Shown: positions 36,347 to 45,316 of the stretch, one piece after another
Layout: each line of letters opens with the position of its first letter
How positions within the stretch are numbered: position 1 is the first letter of the stretch
From: Neolewinella xylanilytica
GTDB taxonomy: Bacteria > Bacteroidota > Bacteroidia > Chitinophagales > Saprospiraceae
NCBI RefSeq assembly: GCF_002934605.1
Contig: NZ_PTJC01000005.1
Coordinates: 992,001 to 1,056,000 of the forward strand
Direction of reading: 5' to 3'
DNA length: 64,000 bases
The notes under the pieces: model-generated
Seen by the model: the letters and a program-made list of their open reading frames with translations, nothing else
What the model was told of the DNA's origin: nothing
Database searches by the model: none
Program-made: the position numbers and the translations under genes

Positions 36347-38866
36347 TTAAATGGGAAATTTATGAATTTGAGCCGACTTCAAAATGTGCCCAAGAGAAAT
36401 TCTTTTAACTTCTTTATTGGTATCAACCCACAATTCACTGTCTTGATAGTCGAGAACATCCCTTTCCGCTTGATAATACACAATGACTTCGTCCTTATAG
36501 GCAGGACGACAAACTATATCTATTGCGCTAGAATTCTTTTTAACTCCTCCAAGAATTGTATCAGCGGTAAAATCCGCTTCTGACAAATCGTAGTCTTGTA
36601 ACTCTTTCAAATGCTCAAAAATAGCAGTTTTAGCTCGCTCAATGTAGGTTGCAGCTTTTACAAACATGTCTGCCGTAGGGACTGAAGAGTGGTCAAACAT
36701 GTCTGCCAAATTTTGATCCTGCATCGCCTCTCTCCATTCCTCAATGTTAGTAACTCCCAGACTTGACAATATCTCTGAGGTGATAGGAAGTAATTTTTCA
36801 GTATTAGTTTTCTGCACAGCCATTTTAGAAAGTATAGACTTGATTTCGGATATATCGGCTAAGTCGAATTCTTGAAGTAGATCATTCAATTTTTCAATTT
36901 TTTCTACGTTTTCTATCATTTCTTCTTCATCATAGAGGAGATACTTAATTTGATGCAATGATGGAAATTTAACTCTAGCCTCCTTTTCATCATCTCTGAA
37001 AAATTTAAGAATAAGGTTAAAAGCCGTTCTATAATTTTTAGACTGCTCCCTATCATTAGCTTTTTCCAAAGCTAAAACGTTTATCATTCGTGTAACTTTT
37101 GGCTCATTGATTGAATTCACTTCTTCAAAATTAAATTCAATAGCATTGTTAATTAAGTTTTTTCGAACATCTGAGCCAAGTTCACGCAAAATATCTTTAA
37201 AGAGCTCATTTATGGTATCATCTTCCAACTGGATTTCTTGCATTTTGATAAAATACCCATTCTGATTTGGGAACAGTTGGTATTTATTAATTAGTTTATC
37301 ATAATTATATTCGTCTTTCTCCAAAAGTTTATAAAACAAATTTAGCCAAGAGATCGCATCTTTATGACCTAGCGCACCTTGGAGTTCTTCAATTCGTTGA
37401 GATTTCTCTATAAAATTACAGAGCGTAGCAAGGTTAAACTTCCCGCAGATATCCCATGCATATTTAGACCAAAACGGTACGTGGTCTAATTTAGGTAGAC
37501 GATCACCGAAAAGTGATATTCCAATATTCCAGGCTTCATCACGTATTTTGTAATTCGGAATTGTTGGTATTAAGGCGTAAGGAAGATCCTTTTTATCAAA
37601 TAGCGGAATTAAATGCCCAACTGAAGAAGTTAAAATACTTTTTCTCATTATTATGCGTCTCACTTCCCCCACTACCTTCGACTCATAATAGTTTTGGTTT
37701 AGCCAATTTTGGTATTCGTTGCTAGTTTCAACTTTGGCTAATAAATGTAAATTCTTCCATTCATCGTTTATCGCTAGCCGCACCAGCTTTTGAAACAACC
37801 CGATCGCTTCAGATATATATTCTTTATTCTGTTCGCTCGATGGGTTAACTCTTGCCGGAGTTGTAAGGTGTATACCATCTCGGGGCTCCGTAGGATTGAA
37901 GTTTGGATTGTTAATTACAGCTGGAAAGCGAAAGCTGTCTGATCCTAATAATGGAAACTGGCAAAAGAGTGAAGGTACATTATCTTCTATTGGTAATATT
38001 CTGATGCTACCCTTCTCAACTTCTATAGGAATGATGATCGAAGTAAAATTTTCACTTAAAATAGCATAATGCAACTCTTTAGCATCCCCCTCATAATATT
38101 CCTTCTTTACAGTAATTACTTGGCCTATATCACTAAGTGGGGTTGTTTTTTCTAACTTGTATATTCTTCCTTTTGAACCAAAAGCAACTTCTTTGATCTC
38201 GTCATTAAGGGCAAGGGTATAACCAATGTTTGACTTTAAATCATTCAGCCCCTCAGAATAAACTCTTTCTGCAACATCATCTAAAAGAGGATAAATAAAC
38301 TGCGTGTTATACTTTGATGCGTCATAAGCCTCGAAGTTTGGTAGGTGATCAACTTCGTTCAGTACCGCCCTAGACTTTTCAACTGATTCGATAATTTCTC
38401 TATTCGAGTAGCCGCTTCTGTCTAGCATAACTTCAAATCTTTTGTATGGTAGAGTTTTGTCTTTAAGTACTCCATGAACTGTAACTCTTTCTGATAATAA
38501 ATGAGTTGTCAAAAATCCAGTCCCAAACTTGCCTGTAGTCTTTCTTTTTCCGGTTTCATCTTCCTTTTCTTGGTCTTTAGTAGATATCTGCTCAATCAAA
38601 AACCTTATGTTGTCTGCTTTAAATGGCTTGCCATTATGGCTGAATATAAATTCATTTGAACTTGATTTTGCAACTCTAATTTTAACACCCTCGGCTTGAG
38701 AAACGTCCTTAGCATTTTGTACAAGTTCCCATATCCATCTTCGAGCATTAGAAGTGTTTTCATCTATTGTCGATCTTAATGTCGAAAGATCTCTCAAAAT
38801 TTTAGTTGCTATGTTTTGGTTATGGGCTGATGCTTGAGAAGCATTCAATTTCTCTTTATAACTCAT
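36347..38866 (-). CDS. Large GHKL (Hsp90/sacsin-type) ATPase, candidate defence protein
   Basis: 839 aa. The N-terminal ATPase carries the N-box E47-x3-N51-x2-D54 ('IWELVQNAKD'), a lid/G1 segment 'FSHNGKPFKADNIRFL' and G2 'GKFGTGFLTTHLL', as in the sacsin/Hsp90-like class rather than MutL or histidine kinases. After about residue 330 there is a long, mostly helical region of about 430 residues without recognisable domains, and a short C-terminal beta-rich domain (about 765-839). Codon use is AT-rich like its neighbours. It forms a tight pair with the AlbA_2-HEPN gene and lies next to a PARIS-like pair. It is not one of the defence systems I can name. Confidence 0.8.
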   Translation of the reverse strand: MSYKEKLNASQASAHNQNIATKILRDLSTLRSTIDENTSNARRWIWELVQNAKDVSQAEGVKIRVAKSSSNEFIFSHNGKPFKADNIRFLIEQISTKDQEKEDETGKRKTTGKFGTGFLTTHLLSERVTVHGVLKDKTLPYKRFEVMLDRSGYSNREIIESVEKSRAVLNEVDHLPNFEAYDASKYNTQFIYPLLDDVAERVYSEGLNDLKSNIGYTLALNDEIKEVAFGSKGRIYKLEKTTPLSDIGQVITVKKEYYEGDAKELHYAILSENFTSIIIPIEVEKGSIRILPIEDNVPSLFCQFPLLGSDSFRFPAVINNPNFNPTEPRDGIHLTTPARVNPSSEQNKEYISEAIGLFQKLVRLAINDEWKNLHLLAKVETSNEYQNWLNQNYYESKVVGEVRRIIMRKSILTSSVGHLIPLFDKKDLPYALIPTIPNYKIRDEAWNIGISLFGDRLPKLDHVPFWSKYAWDICGKFNLATLCNFIEKSQRIEELQGALGHKDAISWLNLFYKLLEKDEYNYDKLINKYQLFPNQNGYFIKMQEIQLEDDTINELFKDILRELGSDVRKNLINNAIEFNFEEVNSINEPKVTRMINVLALEKANDREQSKNYRTAFNLILKFFRDDEKEARVKFPSLHQIKYLLYDEEEMIENVEKIEKLNDLLQEFDLADISEIKSILSKMAVQKTNTEKLLPITSEILSSLGVTNIEEWREAMQDQNLADMFDHSSVPTADMFVKAATYIERAKTAIFEHLKELQDYDLSEADFTADTILGGVKKNSSAIDIVCRPAYKDEVIVYYQAERDVLDYQDSELWVDTNKEVKRISLGHILKSAQIHKFPI

Positions 38867-39062
38867 CGTATATTTTCCTTAGTCAAGACTGATGTGTACG
38901 TTGTTTGTTCGAGTTTAGTGACCGCTAACAGGTGCGCTGACGCAGGCTGGCTTTACCGACGAGTTACCGGGTAAGACAGTATTTCTTTTTCGTGAATAAA
39001 ACACTATCGACACCGATCCACTCACCTGCTGGCTTTACGCTAGTGCTATATTCTGCGCTTTT
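38867..39062. other. Gap between the two defence gene pairs
   Basis: 196 bp of mixed composition separating the ariB-like stop from the GHKL start. The inner part (about 38925-39050) is GC-richer than the genes on either side, which suggests that the two pairs were joined from different sources or that a small insertion separates them. No TAnnTTTG element on the minus strand was found, but a promoter for the GHKL pair is expected here. Confidence 0.4.
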
Positions 39063-39971
39063 TCAATTAAATTCTCTAATAAACGCTTTGAGAGACTCAG
39101 GTGTATCTGCATATTGGGAAAGCTGAGAGATAATCTGTGTCCTGGACACAGTTAATTTGACCTTTTGCTTCACAAATCGTCTTTGATTCCTGTCATTTGC
39201 ATCAGTCAGTAACAGATTCAAAAATGTGAATAAAAATTGTGCCTGATATTTACCTCTTAGAACTAAACATAGGTCATTTTTCTGAAGATAGGTTTCAGAT
39301 TCATTGATTTCTTCTTTAGTAGGATTACAAATTGGCTTAAATTCAATGTTAAGAGTATTTAAATCATAATCGCATTCCACTTCATCAAGTGTAATTCTTA
39401 CAAATCCTTTTGGGAGTTGGTCATCTAAAGAAAAATTTATCGGTACATCCTTATCTTGTGCTTCTTGTCTCAAAAATCGATACCAACTATTGATTAACAA
39501 AACACACTCATTAAATTTCTGGAGTCTGTCATCAAAAAGCGTCAAAATAGTTTCATATTCTAGATCTGCTTCGTTTACATTAAATTCCGAGGTAAGTACT
39601 CTTCTAAACGTATTCCGATTACAGTAGTAGTTTTCAATAGAGTACCCCGTTGTAACGTATAGATCAAGGGGAATTGTAACTAATTCTTCGTCAAAATCCT
39701 GGTCAACAAAAAATGCTAATTTATAATTTGCATATTCAGGTTTTGCTTTCAGTATAGTCCTAGCTTGCAGAACATTACCTTTACCCTTGCAATTGAAATG
39801 AGTGTAGCTGCCATCATAATATGTTTCTGCTCTGCTATTATAATATGGCGCATCTTTTCCTTCATAAAAACAGAATAAAACATTCGTGCCTTTTCGAGCC
39901 AGTAGGTAGAATTTATGCAGAACAACACTGACAGAGGAATCTTTTGCGGCAGTTAGTGTAGCAACTTTCAT
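39063..39971 (-). CDS. ariB: DUF4435 (TOPRIM-like) protein, AriB-like PARIS effector
   Basis: 302 aa. N-terminal TOPRIM-type fold: Glu37 in 'FCFYEGKDAPYY' and the acidic D90-x-D92-x-D94 in 'FFVDQDFDEEL', the metal-binding pattern of DUF4435. The rest is helical ('IPINFSLDDQ' region onward). In PARIS, AriB is released from the AriA ATPase on sensing an anti-restriction protein and cleaves tRNA, stopping the phage. Size, fold and order (after the ATPase, with a 4-bp overlap) match. Naming as AriB rests on these features, not on a search; other DUF4435-AAA pairs also exist. Confidence 0.72.
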   Translation of the reverse strand: MKVATLTAAKDSSVSVVLHKFYLLARKGTNVLFCFYEGKDAPYYNSRAETYYDGSYTHFNCKGKGNVLQARTILKAKPEYANYKLAFFVDQDFDEELVTIPLDLYVTTGYSIENYYCNRNTFRRVLTSEFNVNEADLEYETILTLFDDRLQKFNECVLLINSWYRFLRQEAQDKDVPINFSLDDQLPKGFVRITLDEVECDYDLNTLNIEFKPICNPTKEEINESETYLQKNDLCLVLRGKYQAQFLFTFLNLLLTDANDRNQRRFVKQKVKLTVSRTQIISQLSQYADTPESLKAFIREFN

Positions 39972-41338
39972 TCTCCAATGTATGTAGTGTATGCTTCTAA
40001 TCCTATTGAACTAGATGCAAGTTCATTATCAAAAATAAAGGGAGAATGAGTTACAGATATTAATAATTCACAATTTCCGGAGTCAATAATATCAGGAAGT
40101 AATTTTTGCTGCCAGAATATTGATAATGACAGTTCCGGTTCATCAAATAGGACAATGAACTTTTGTCTTGTCGACAAATAAATTCTAGAGAATAATGAGA
40201 CAATTTGTTTTTCCCCTGAAGAGAGTTTGTCTAATAGGTCATTTAGTTTTACTCTATATTCTGTTTTTAGATTTACAAGATAAAACTCAACTTCACTAGC
40301 CTCGTAGACTATGCCTTTGTTACTTTCTTTCAAATATTGATTGCATACTTTTACAAACTTTTCGATAGATGTATCTATAAACCTTTGCTTGTCGTAGATT
40401 TGCACTAGCTTATCCAAGAAATATATAAGGTATTTATCGTCCTCCCCATACGATTTCTTTTCGGTCACTACTTGCAATATTTTATCTTTGTCTTGCTGAG
40501 AAATAGCGTCACCTACTCTTGCCAAGATTATTTCAATATCATCTGGACTTATTCTTGAATACGCACCCTCATCAATACTTGGTATTCCTCGAACTAACTG
40601 GCTTAGTATTTCGCTTGATATTTGAGATAGGCCTCTGCTTGATAATATATTGATTTCTTTTTGAATACTTTCAAATCGGCCCACTACGTCTCTCATGCCA
40701 AACTGAACAAGCCTCGAGTCTCTTTCCGCTATTCGAACTTTATTTTCATCAAATCCGAGATTGAGTAAATCTTCCTCAATTCTTCTAAATGTTGGGAAAT
40801 ATAAAATAGTTACGTTACTAAATATGCTATCTATTTTTTTGCTCAAATCCTGTATGTTCTTATTGTCTAAATCAGTGCCACAAATAGATTTAAGAGCTGT
40901 ATAAACCATTCTGCCACTGTAAGGCAACTTTTCCCTTACACGCCTAACGGGAGCAGACATAATAATTCGGCTTAAGGGCCCCTCATTTTCAAGGAGTTGA
41001 GAAATTTTATCAAGATCGTAAGGTGATAAAAGACTGGCAATTTCAGATACTACGTGATTGGGCACTTCATATGACTCGTCAGTGTCAGTATATCTCAAAT
41101 CATCTTGATCTATATGGTATTCGCTCCCGTCAAAAAAAACAATGTCTAAACTTTGGAAATTTAGTTTTTTAAGCCTGTGGAACTTCTTTGATATAGTAAA
41201 ATAAATTATATTAAGTATGGTGGTTTTACCCATACCATTCTCTCCTATCAAAATCTTTGATTTTGACTTAAGATCAATATCGATTATTCGATCCCCAAAC
41301 AACCCATTAATTGTAAATCTGTTGAAATAATTGTTCAT
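39968..41338 (-). CDS. ariA: SMC/ABC-type AAA ATPase, AriA-like PARIS sensor
   Basis: 456 aa from the internal ATG at 41338. Walker A 'GENGMGKTT' at about residues 30-38, a helical insertion of about 200 residues, then ABC signature 'LSSGEKQ', Walker B 'FIVLFDEPELSLS' and the H-loop 'VTHSPFIFDN'. This is the AAA_15/AAA_21 overcoming-lysogenization-type ATPase used by AriA. It precedes ariB with a 4-bp overlap. AriA forms a scaffold holding AriB in check until triggered. The gene is AT-rich and sits at the distal edge of the AT-rich island. Confidence 0.75.
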   Translation of the reverse strand: MNNYFNRFTINGLFGDRIIDIDLKSKSKILIGENGMGKTTILNIIYFTISKKFHRLKKLNFQSLDIVFFDGSEYHIDQDDLRYTDTDESYEVPNHVVSEIASLLSPYDLDKISQLLENEGPLSRIIMSAPVRRVREKLPYSGRMVYTALKSICGTDLDNKNIQDLSKKIDSIFSNVTILYFPTFRRIEEDLLNLGFDENKVRIAERDSRLVQFGMRDVVGRFESIQKEINILSSRGLSQISSEILSQLVRGIPSIDEGAYSRISPDDIEIILARVGDAISQQDKDKILQVVTEKKSYGEDDKYLIYFLDKLVQIYDKQRFIDTSIEKFVKVCNQYLKESNKGIVYEASEVEFYLVNLKTEYRVKLNDLLDKLSSGEKQIVSLFSRIYLSTRQKFIVLFDEPELSLSIFWQQKLLPDIIDSGNCELLISVTHSPFIFDNELASSSIGLEAYTTYIGE

Positions 41339-41687
41339 ACATTCTATTTTGGTGTAAGATATGATTTTAGCGCAGAACATTAAGTCCAGTATCCACCGCC
41401 CCGAGATAGTGGGTGCAACGGTCAGTTGAACGAAGCCGAGTCGGTCTATGGGTTTTACATTTCTCGCTCATCCTTTTGCTTAGCCGTTTCAGCCATCGGG
41501 CACTGCCTCAAAGTACCCCGCCCCGGCATTTTTCTCCGCCATGCTCGACCATTTTGCCACGTTAACCTTTGGGGATGGGTATGGCTGGCCGCTTTTTTAC
41601 TTCGGGCAGGCCGGGTTTTGGTAAGTTAAGTGCTGGATACAGTCGGCTTCCACCATACCGGTGGTGCTCGACGCGGGTGCCGGTAGT

Positions 41688-41891
41688 TTACCACGACCTT
41701 ACTATCGGTCGAACTACCTCCACTTCCTGCAATAGGAAGCGCTCGTTGCCGATCGTCACGTGTTGGTTGAGTCCCTTGTGGGGCCGAGGTGAGCACTCGT
41801 CCCCCGGCTTATTCCACGGCGCTTCCGATGCAATTAATTCAGTCGTGTAGTCGGGTTCATAGGGATCGCCATCGGAAAAGGATCGAAGTAG
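41688..41891 (-). pseudogene. Possible C-terminal gene remnant without a start
   Basis: After a TAG at 41892-41894 the minus frame stays open for 67 codons and ends with TAA. It reads with protein-like composition: 'SFSDGDPYEPDYTTEL', then 'KPGDECSPRPHKGLNQHV', then 'TIGNERFLLQEVEVVRPI'. There is no ATG or other convincing start. It may be the surviving end of a gene broken when the AT-rich island was inserted. No family recognised. Confidence 0.3.
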
Positions 41892-42031
41892 CTAAGCACC
41901 AGAAATCCAGTCACCGACAATTCTCCCGCGCCCCGGCGCAAAAATTCCACCGGTGTTGCTGGGCGAGCCGACAAGGCACCTTCATTCAAAGGATACTCGA
42001 CGTTGAATGGCCGTAGCGATGCCGCATCTCT

Positions 42032-42288
42032 CCCGGGGCAAACCCTTCCAGGGTGAGAGGATGTGCGTGGTATCTCGGCCCGGAGGCCGCTCGACCTCGG
42101 AATGTCGAGCATCGCCGGAACGCTCCAAGGTCGAACCCTTCCAGGGTGAGATAGTGTGCGTAGCTTCTCGGCCCAGAGGGCGCTCGACCTGGGAATATCG
42201 TGCATCGGTGTAACGCTCCAAGGTCGAACCCTTCCAGGGTGAGATAGTGTGCGTGGCATCTCGGCCCAGAGGGCGCTCGATCATATTT
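42032..42288. repeat. Second cluster of the structured repeat, three long units (93 bp)
   Basis: Unit starts at 42032, 42125 and 42218, spaced exactly 93 bp, with the same CCAAGGTCGAACCCTTCCAG core and GGCCC(G/A)GAGGGCGCTCGACC arm as the long units at 17.8-18.7 kb. The last unit runs up to the stop codon of the GH18 gene (42289). Confidence 0.85.
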
Positions 42289-43482
42289 TCAGTCCATCAC
42301 CGCCTCATAAATAGCATCCAACAAGCTCCCCCGCTCCTTAGTATCGTTCCCCAGCTCCCAGAACATGATGCCGCCGAGGTTTTTCTCCATCGCATATTCC
42401 GCCTTCAGCCGTACGGAGGTGGTATCGTCGTAGGTGAAGAAGATGCTGTCGGTGCGGCTGTAGAGGAAGGGGGCTTGGGCCGTCGAATCCCAGAAGCGTT
42501 CGTAGCCGTTCTTTTCCTCATACTGCGCGCGGATGTCGCGGTAGGCGGACCAGCCGATGTGGGGACCGCCGACCGGCTGGTAGAGGCCGTTGTTCTCTGG
42601 TCCGACGCCCTTCCACGAGCGACCGTAGAAGGCCGCGCCGGTGACGATCTGCCGCGGATCGACCCCGCGCGCGATGCAGTAGTCGACGATGTATTCGACC
42701 GAGCGGGGGTGCCAGTCGCCTTCGGATTGCTCCTCTTTGATGTTGCGTTGCAGGTGGTAGCGGCCGAAGGGGGTGTCGCGGATATCGGCCCACTCGATCT
42801 TTCCCTGGTTGGTGTGGTGGCCGGTGTAGGGGGAAACGTAGGTGACCTGATCGTAGGTCATCACGTTCATGTAGTCGGCGTACTGCATCACTTTTTCGAC
42901 TTCGATGAAGTCGTAGTAGCGTTCCCAACCGGCCGCGGCGAAGGTGAGGGTCTGGTCGCGGTCCAGGGCGTCGAGGTGCTCGCGCAGGCTTTTCATGGTG
43001 CGGGTGAAGTTGCGGGTGTCGGCTTTCCGGTACTTGATGCCGGCCTCTCCGATGCCGGGGTATTCCCAGTCCATATCCAGTCCGTCCAAGTCGTAGCGTT
43101 CCATGAAAGCGGCCGCGCTTTCGGCGAAGCGGGTGCGGGTGCTGTCGGTGAGGGCCATATCGGAAAAGCCGTCGGCCGTCCAGCCCCCGCAGGCGACCAT
43201 CACTTTGAGGTTGGGAAATTCTTGGCGCCGGGCCACCAGCCGTTCCAGGATGGGGCCGGACCGTTCGGGCTCCCGGAACCGGAACTCGCCGTCGACCACG
43301 TTGGCAAAGGAGAAAATGATGTGGGTGAGCTGGTCCAGGGGCAGGTCTTCCGGCATATAGTTTTCCGCCGGCACGTAGTACGCCATGATGTTGATCGGCG
43401 GGGTTTCCGGGGGCGCGGGGCGGTTCGTGAACAACCAGCCGGCCAGGAGTACGAGGGCCGGTGCGGCAAAGGCGAATTTCAT
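42289..43482 (-). CDS. Glycoside hydrolase family 18 (chitinase-like)
   Basis: A 397-aa exported or membrane-anchored enzyme from the ATG at 43482 (hydrophobic N-terminus 'FAFAAPALVLLAGWLF'); the long upstream ORF extension is discarded. TIM-barrel with 'KVMVACGGWTADGFS' and the catalytic DGLDMDWEYPG (DxxDxDxE, with Glu as acid). Also 'YMNVMTYD' and 'GGIMFWELGND' (closing strands). Active site intact. It cleaves beta-1,4-N-acetylglucosamine polymers (chitin) or peptidoglycan-type glycans. It has an isolated position with no obvious operon partner. Confidence 0.92.
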   Translation of the reverse strand: MKFAFAAPALVLLAGWLFTNRPAPPETPPINIMAYYVPAENYMPEDLPLDQLTHIIFSFANVVDGEFRFREPERSGPILERLVARRQEFPNLKVMVACGGWTADGFSDMALTDSTRTRFAESAAAFMERYDLDGLDMDWEYPGIGEAGIKYRKADTRNFTRTMKSLREHLDALDRDQTLTFAAAGWERYYDFIEVEKVMQYADYMNVMTYDQVTYVSPYTGHHTNQGKIEWADIRDTPFGRYHLQRNIKEEQSEGDWHPRSVEYIVDYCIARGVDPRQIVTGAAFYGRSWKGVGPENNGLYQPVGGPHIGWSAYRDIRAQYEEKNGYERFWDSTAQAPFLYSRTDSIFFTYDDTTSVRLKAEYAMEKNLGGIMFWELGNDTKERGSLLDAIYEAVMD

Positions 43483-43892
43483 ACGGGGGAGTGGTTTTGT
43501 TGCGGGGCGGGTAATATATCCAGCGCGGAGAATCGGCCTCGACCGAAGGCGCGCCTTCGTTAAATGTACTGCTCGGCGGGTATGCGATCCAATCGGGTGG
43601 GGCAATGTCGGCGGGCGGGAGTGAAATTACGCGGGGCCAGTCGGTGAGCAGCCCTATTGCCCCCCCTGGCGTAGCGAAGGATTACGGTTATCGCATCCGA
43701 TCGGACCGCGGGTGCTCCGGGCGGTTCCGCTCCGGCGCCATTATTCAACTTACCTCCCGGGATATTCCGGCGAGCTGTATTCCCCGTGCGTACTATCGAA
43801 CTGGTCCGGTATCCGCCGGTCCCGTCCTGCCAGGTAGTATGGGGCCGATGGGCGGTGGGTAGTAATGGAGGTAATTTGAACGTCGGGCCTCA
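43483..43892. other. Intergenic region between GH18 gene and lipoprotein gene
   Basis: 410 bp. No gene, tRNA or clear regulatory palindrome seen. It contains GC-rich stretches (for example CTCCGGCGCC near 43735) that partly resemble the dispersed repeat but do not match it fully. Confidence 0.35.
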
Positions 43893-44972
43893 CTACTGAA
43901 ATTTCACTACGCTACGCTGGGTATAGATGTATAATTCGTCCAGCTCATCGTCGTGATATATCCCCTGCAGGCACTGATCTTCCCCGATCCGCGTATCCTG
44001 GATGACGGTAAAATCATCGTAGGTGAAGGGGCCGCCGCCCGCGAGGTCAAACGTGAATAGCCCCAGGCATCCCTTATTGCTGGTGGTGATATAGAGTTGC
44101 CCGTTTAGCGCCAGCACATCGGTGAAGGAGGCGGTTCGGAGGTAATTTAATTTAGCATCGCCCGGCGCGGTTTCTTGTTCCATCGTTTCCGGGACCAGCA
44201 GGTCGGTCCACTGAGCGGAATCGACGGACCAACTTGCTATATCGGGATACCCGACGTTAGCCTTGCCAACCAGAATAAATTCGTTTTCCGATAGGGTAAA
44301 CCAAGTGTTTCTCCAGTCCTGGAGGCCGGAGAAATGATAGGCGTCCTCATCAAAGGACTCGATCAGGTTGCCTTCAGGGTCCAAGCGATAGATCGAACCC
44401 GAGCAACACATTGATAGCGCCATGATCTCACCGGATGGGAGCACCGCTAGTTTGCCTAGCATATCGGGGAAGAGGTCCGATAACCGCTGGACTTGCCCGT
44501 CCACGAGAGTGAATACCTGGTTTGGCCAATCTTGAATACTGTCGGCCTCGAAGGTCGTAAAGTAGATGGCATCGTTCACGACCTCGATGTGTTCGCAGGT
44601 GGTCGCGATGCGCTCGAGTTCCAACGATTTATCGAGATCGAGGCGGTACATGCCTTGGTCCGTACAGAAATAGACTCGGTGGCCGTCGACCTCGATTTCC
44701 GAGGTAGCTACGTTGTCCATTAGGGCGTAAAATTCGGCTACCCGGGTATTGAAGGCCAGGATATCCCCTCGGTCAGTGGAAAAGAGGATGGTTTCCGCTA
44801 CGCCGACCAGGTGTTCTATCGTCACCTCCGGGCCGACGAGGTCGTATTGGGCAGATTCGGCGTATCCGAAGTCTTCCTCGGTCACAATGAAGGCCAGGGG
44901 ATTGGGATCCGCTTCCCGGCAGCCGAGCAGGCAGATGGGAAGGAGCAGTAAACAGCGGCAGAGGGTGTTCAT
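43893..44972 (-). CDS. Hypothetical beta-propeller-like lipoprotein
   Basis: 359 aa from the ATG at 44972: lipobox LPICLLGC (Cys about 17), then a repeated strand-turn-strand pattern ('VYFCTDQGMYRLDLDKS', 'IYRLDPEGNLIESFDED', 'LYITTSNKGCLGLFTFDL') suggesting a six- or seven-bladed propeller. Several Cys residues occur. No enzyme motif. Function unknown; surface or periplasmic. The ATG at 45035 would destroy the lipoprotein signal. Confidence 0.75.
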   Translation of the reverse strand: MNTLCRCLLLLPICLLGCREADPNPLAFIVTEEDFGYAESAQYDLVGPEVTIEHLVGVAETILFSTDRGDILAFNTRVAEFYALMDNVATSEIEVDGHRVYFCTDQGMYRLDLDKSLELERIATTCEHIEVVNDAIYFTTFEADSIQDWPNQVFTLVDGQVQRLSDLFPDMLGKLAVLPSGEIMALSMCCSGSIYRLDPEGNLIESFDEDAYHFSGLQDWRNTWFTLSENEFILVGKANVGYPDIASWSVDSAQWTDLLVPETMEQETAPGDAKLNYLRTASFTDVLALNGQLYITTSNKGCLGLFTFDLAGGGPFTYDDFTVIQDTRIGEDQCLQGIYHDDELDELYIYTQRSVVKFQ

Positions 44973-45316
44973 CGTCGGGTTGTAGGGTACGGTGCTCGCG
45001 GGAATCCACTTCCCAGCTTGATTACGAATGGTCAAGGTAAAGCGGAAAATTGCAGCCTTTCCCTATCAATAGGTTAAAGCCAACGTGGCTATCCGCCCAC
45101 CGGGATAGCGGGCGCGACTGCCAATCCGGTAGGCGGGTAAGGCGAAGTTTGTTTTTAATATTCCAAAGTCCGGGATCAGCATCAGTCCCCGCCGTTCCGG
45201 AAGGTATAGCATGGCCGCTTCGTCGCCCGTGTCGTACCATAGGCATGGCCAGCCAGCTTTCCGTCGACGATCGCCGGTCTTCCGTCTTGCTTTGAAGATA
45301 AAGGAAGACTCCGGCG
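44973..45316. other. Intergenic region
   Basis: 344 bp with no convincing gene. A weak protein-like stretch on the minus strand (45022-45246) lacks recognisable homology and starts inside GC-rich low-complexity sequence. No terminator with a clear T-run seen. Confidence 0.3.

Larger units (their letters stand above)
41339..42288. other. Edge of the AT-rich island: gene remnant and repeats
   Basis: About 950 bp without an intact gene. From about 41400 base composition returns to GC-rich. It holds a 68-codon start-less frame (41688-41891, minus), an inverted copy of the GC-rich dispersed repeat (41925-41939), and the three-unit repeat cluster at 42032-42288. The open plus-strand frames here have no coding character. 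Confidence 0.45.

Noticed and set aside
38000..39000. GHKL protein as MutL or histidine kinase
   Set aside because: No MutL C-terminal motifs and no DHp/receiver domain; the lid and N-box segments fit the Hsp90/sacsin class better.
42247..43563. 438-codon plus-strand frame opposite the GH18 gene
   Set aside because: Opposite strand carries the GH18 catalytic DGLDMDWE motif; the plus frame has no domains and begins inside the repeat cluster.
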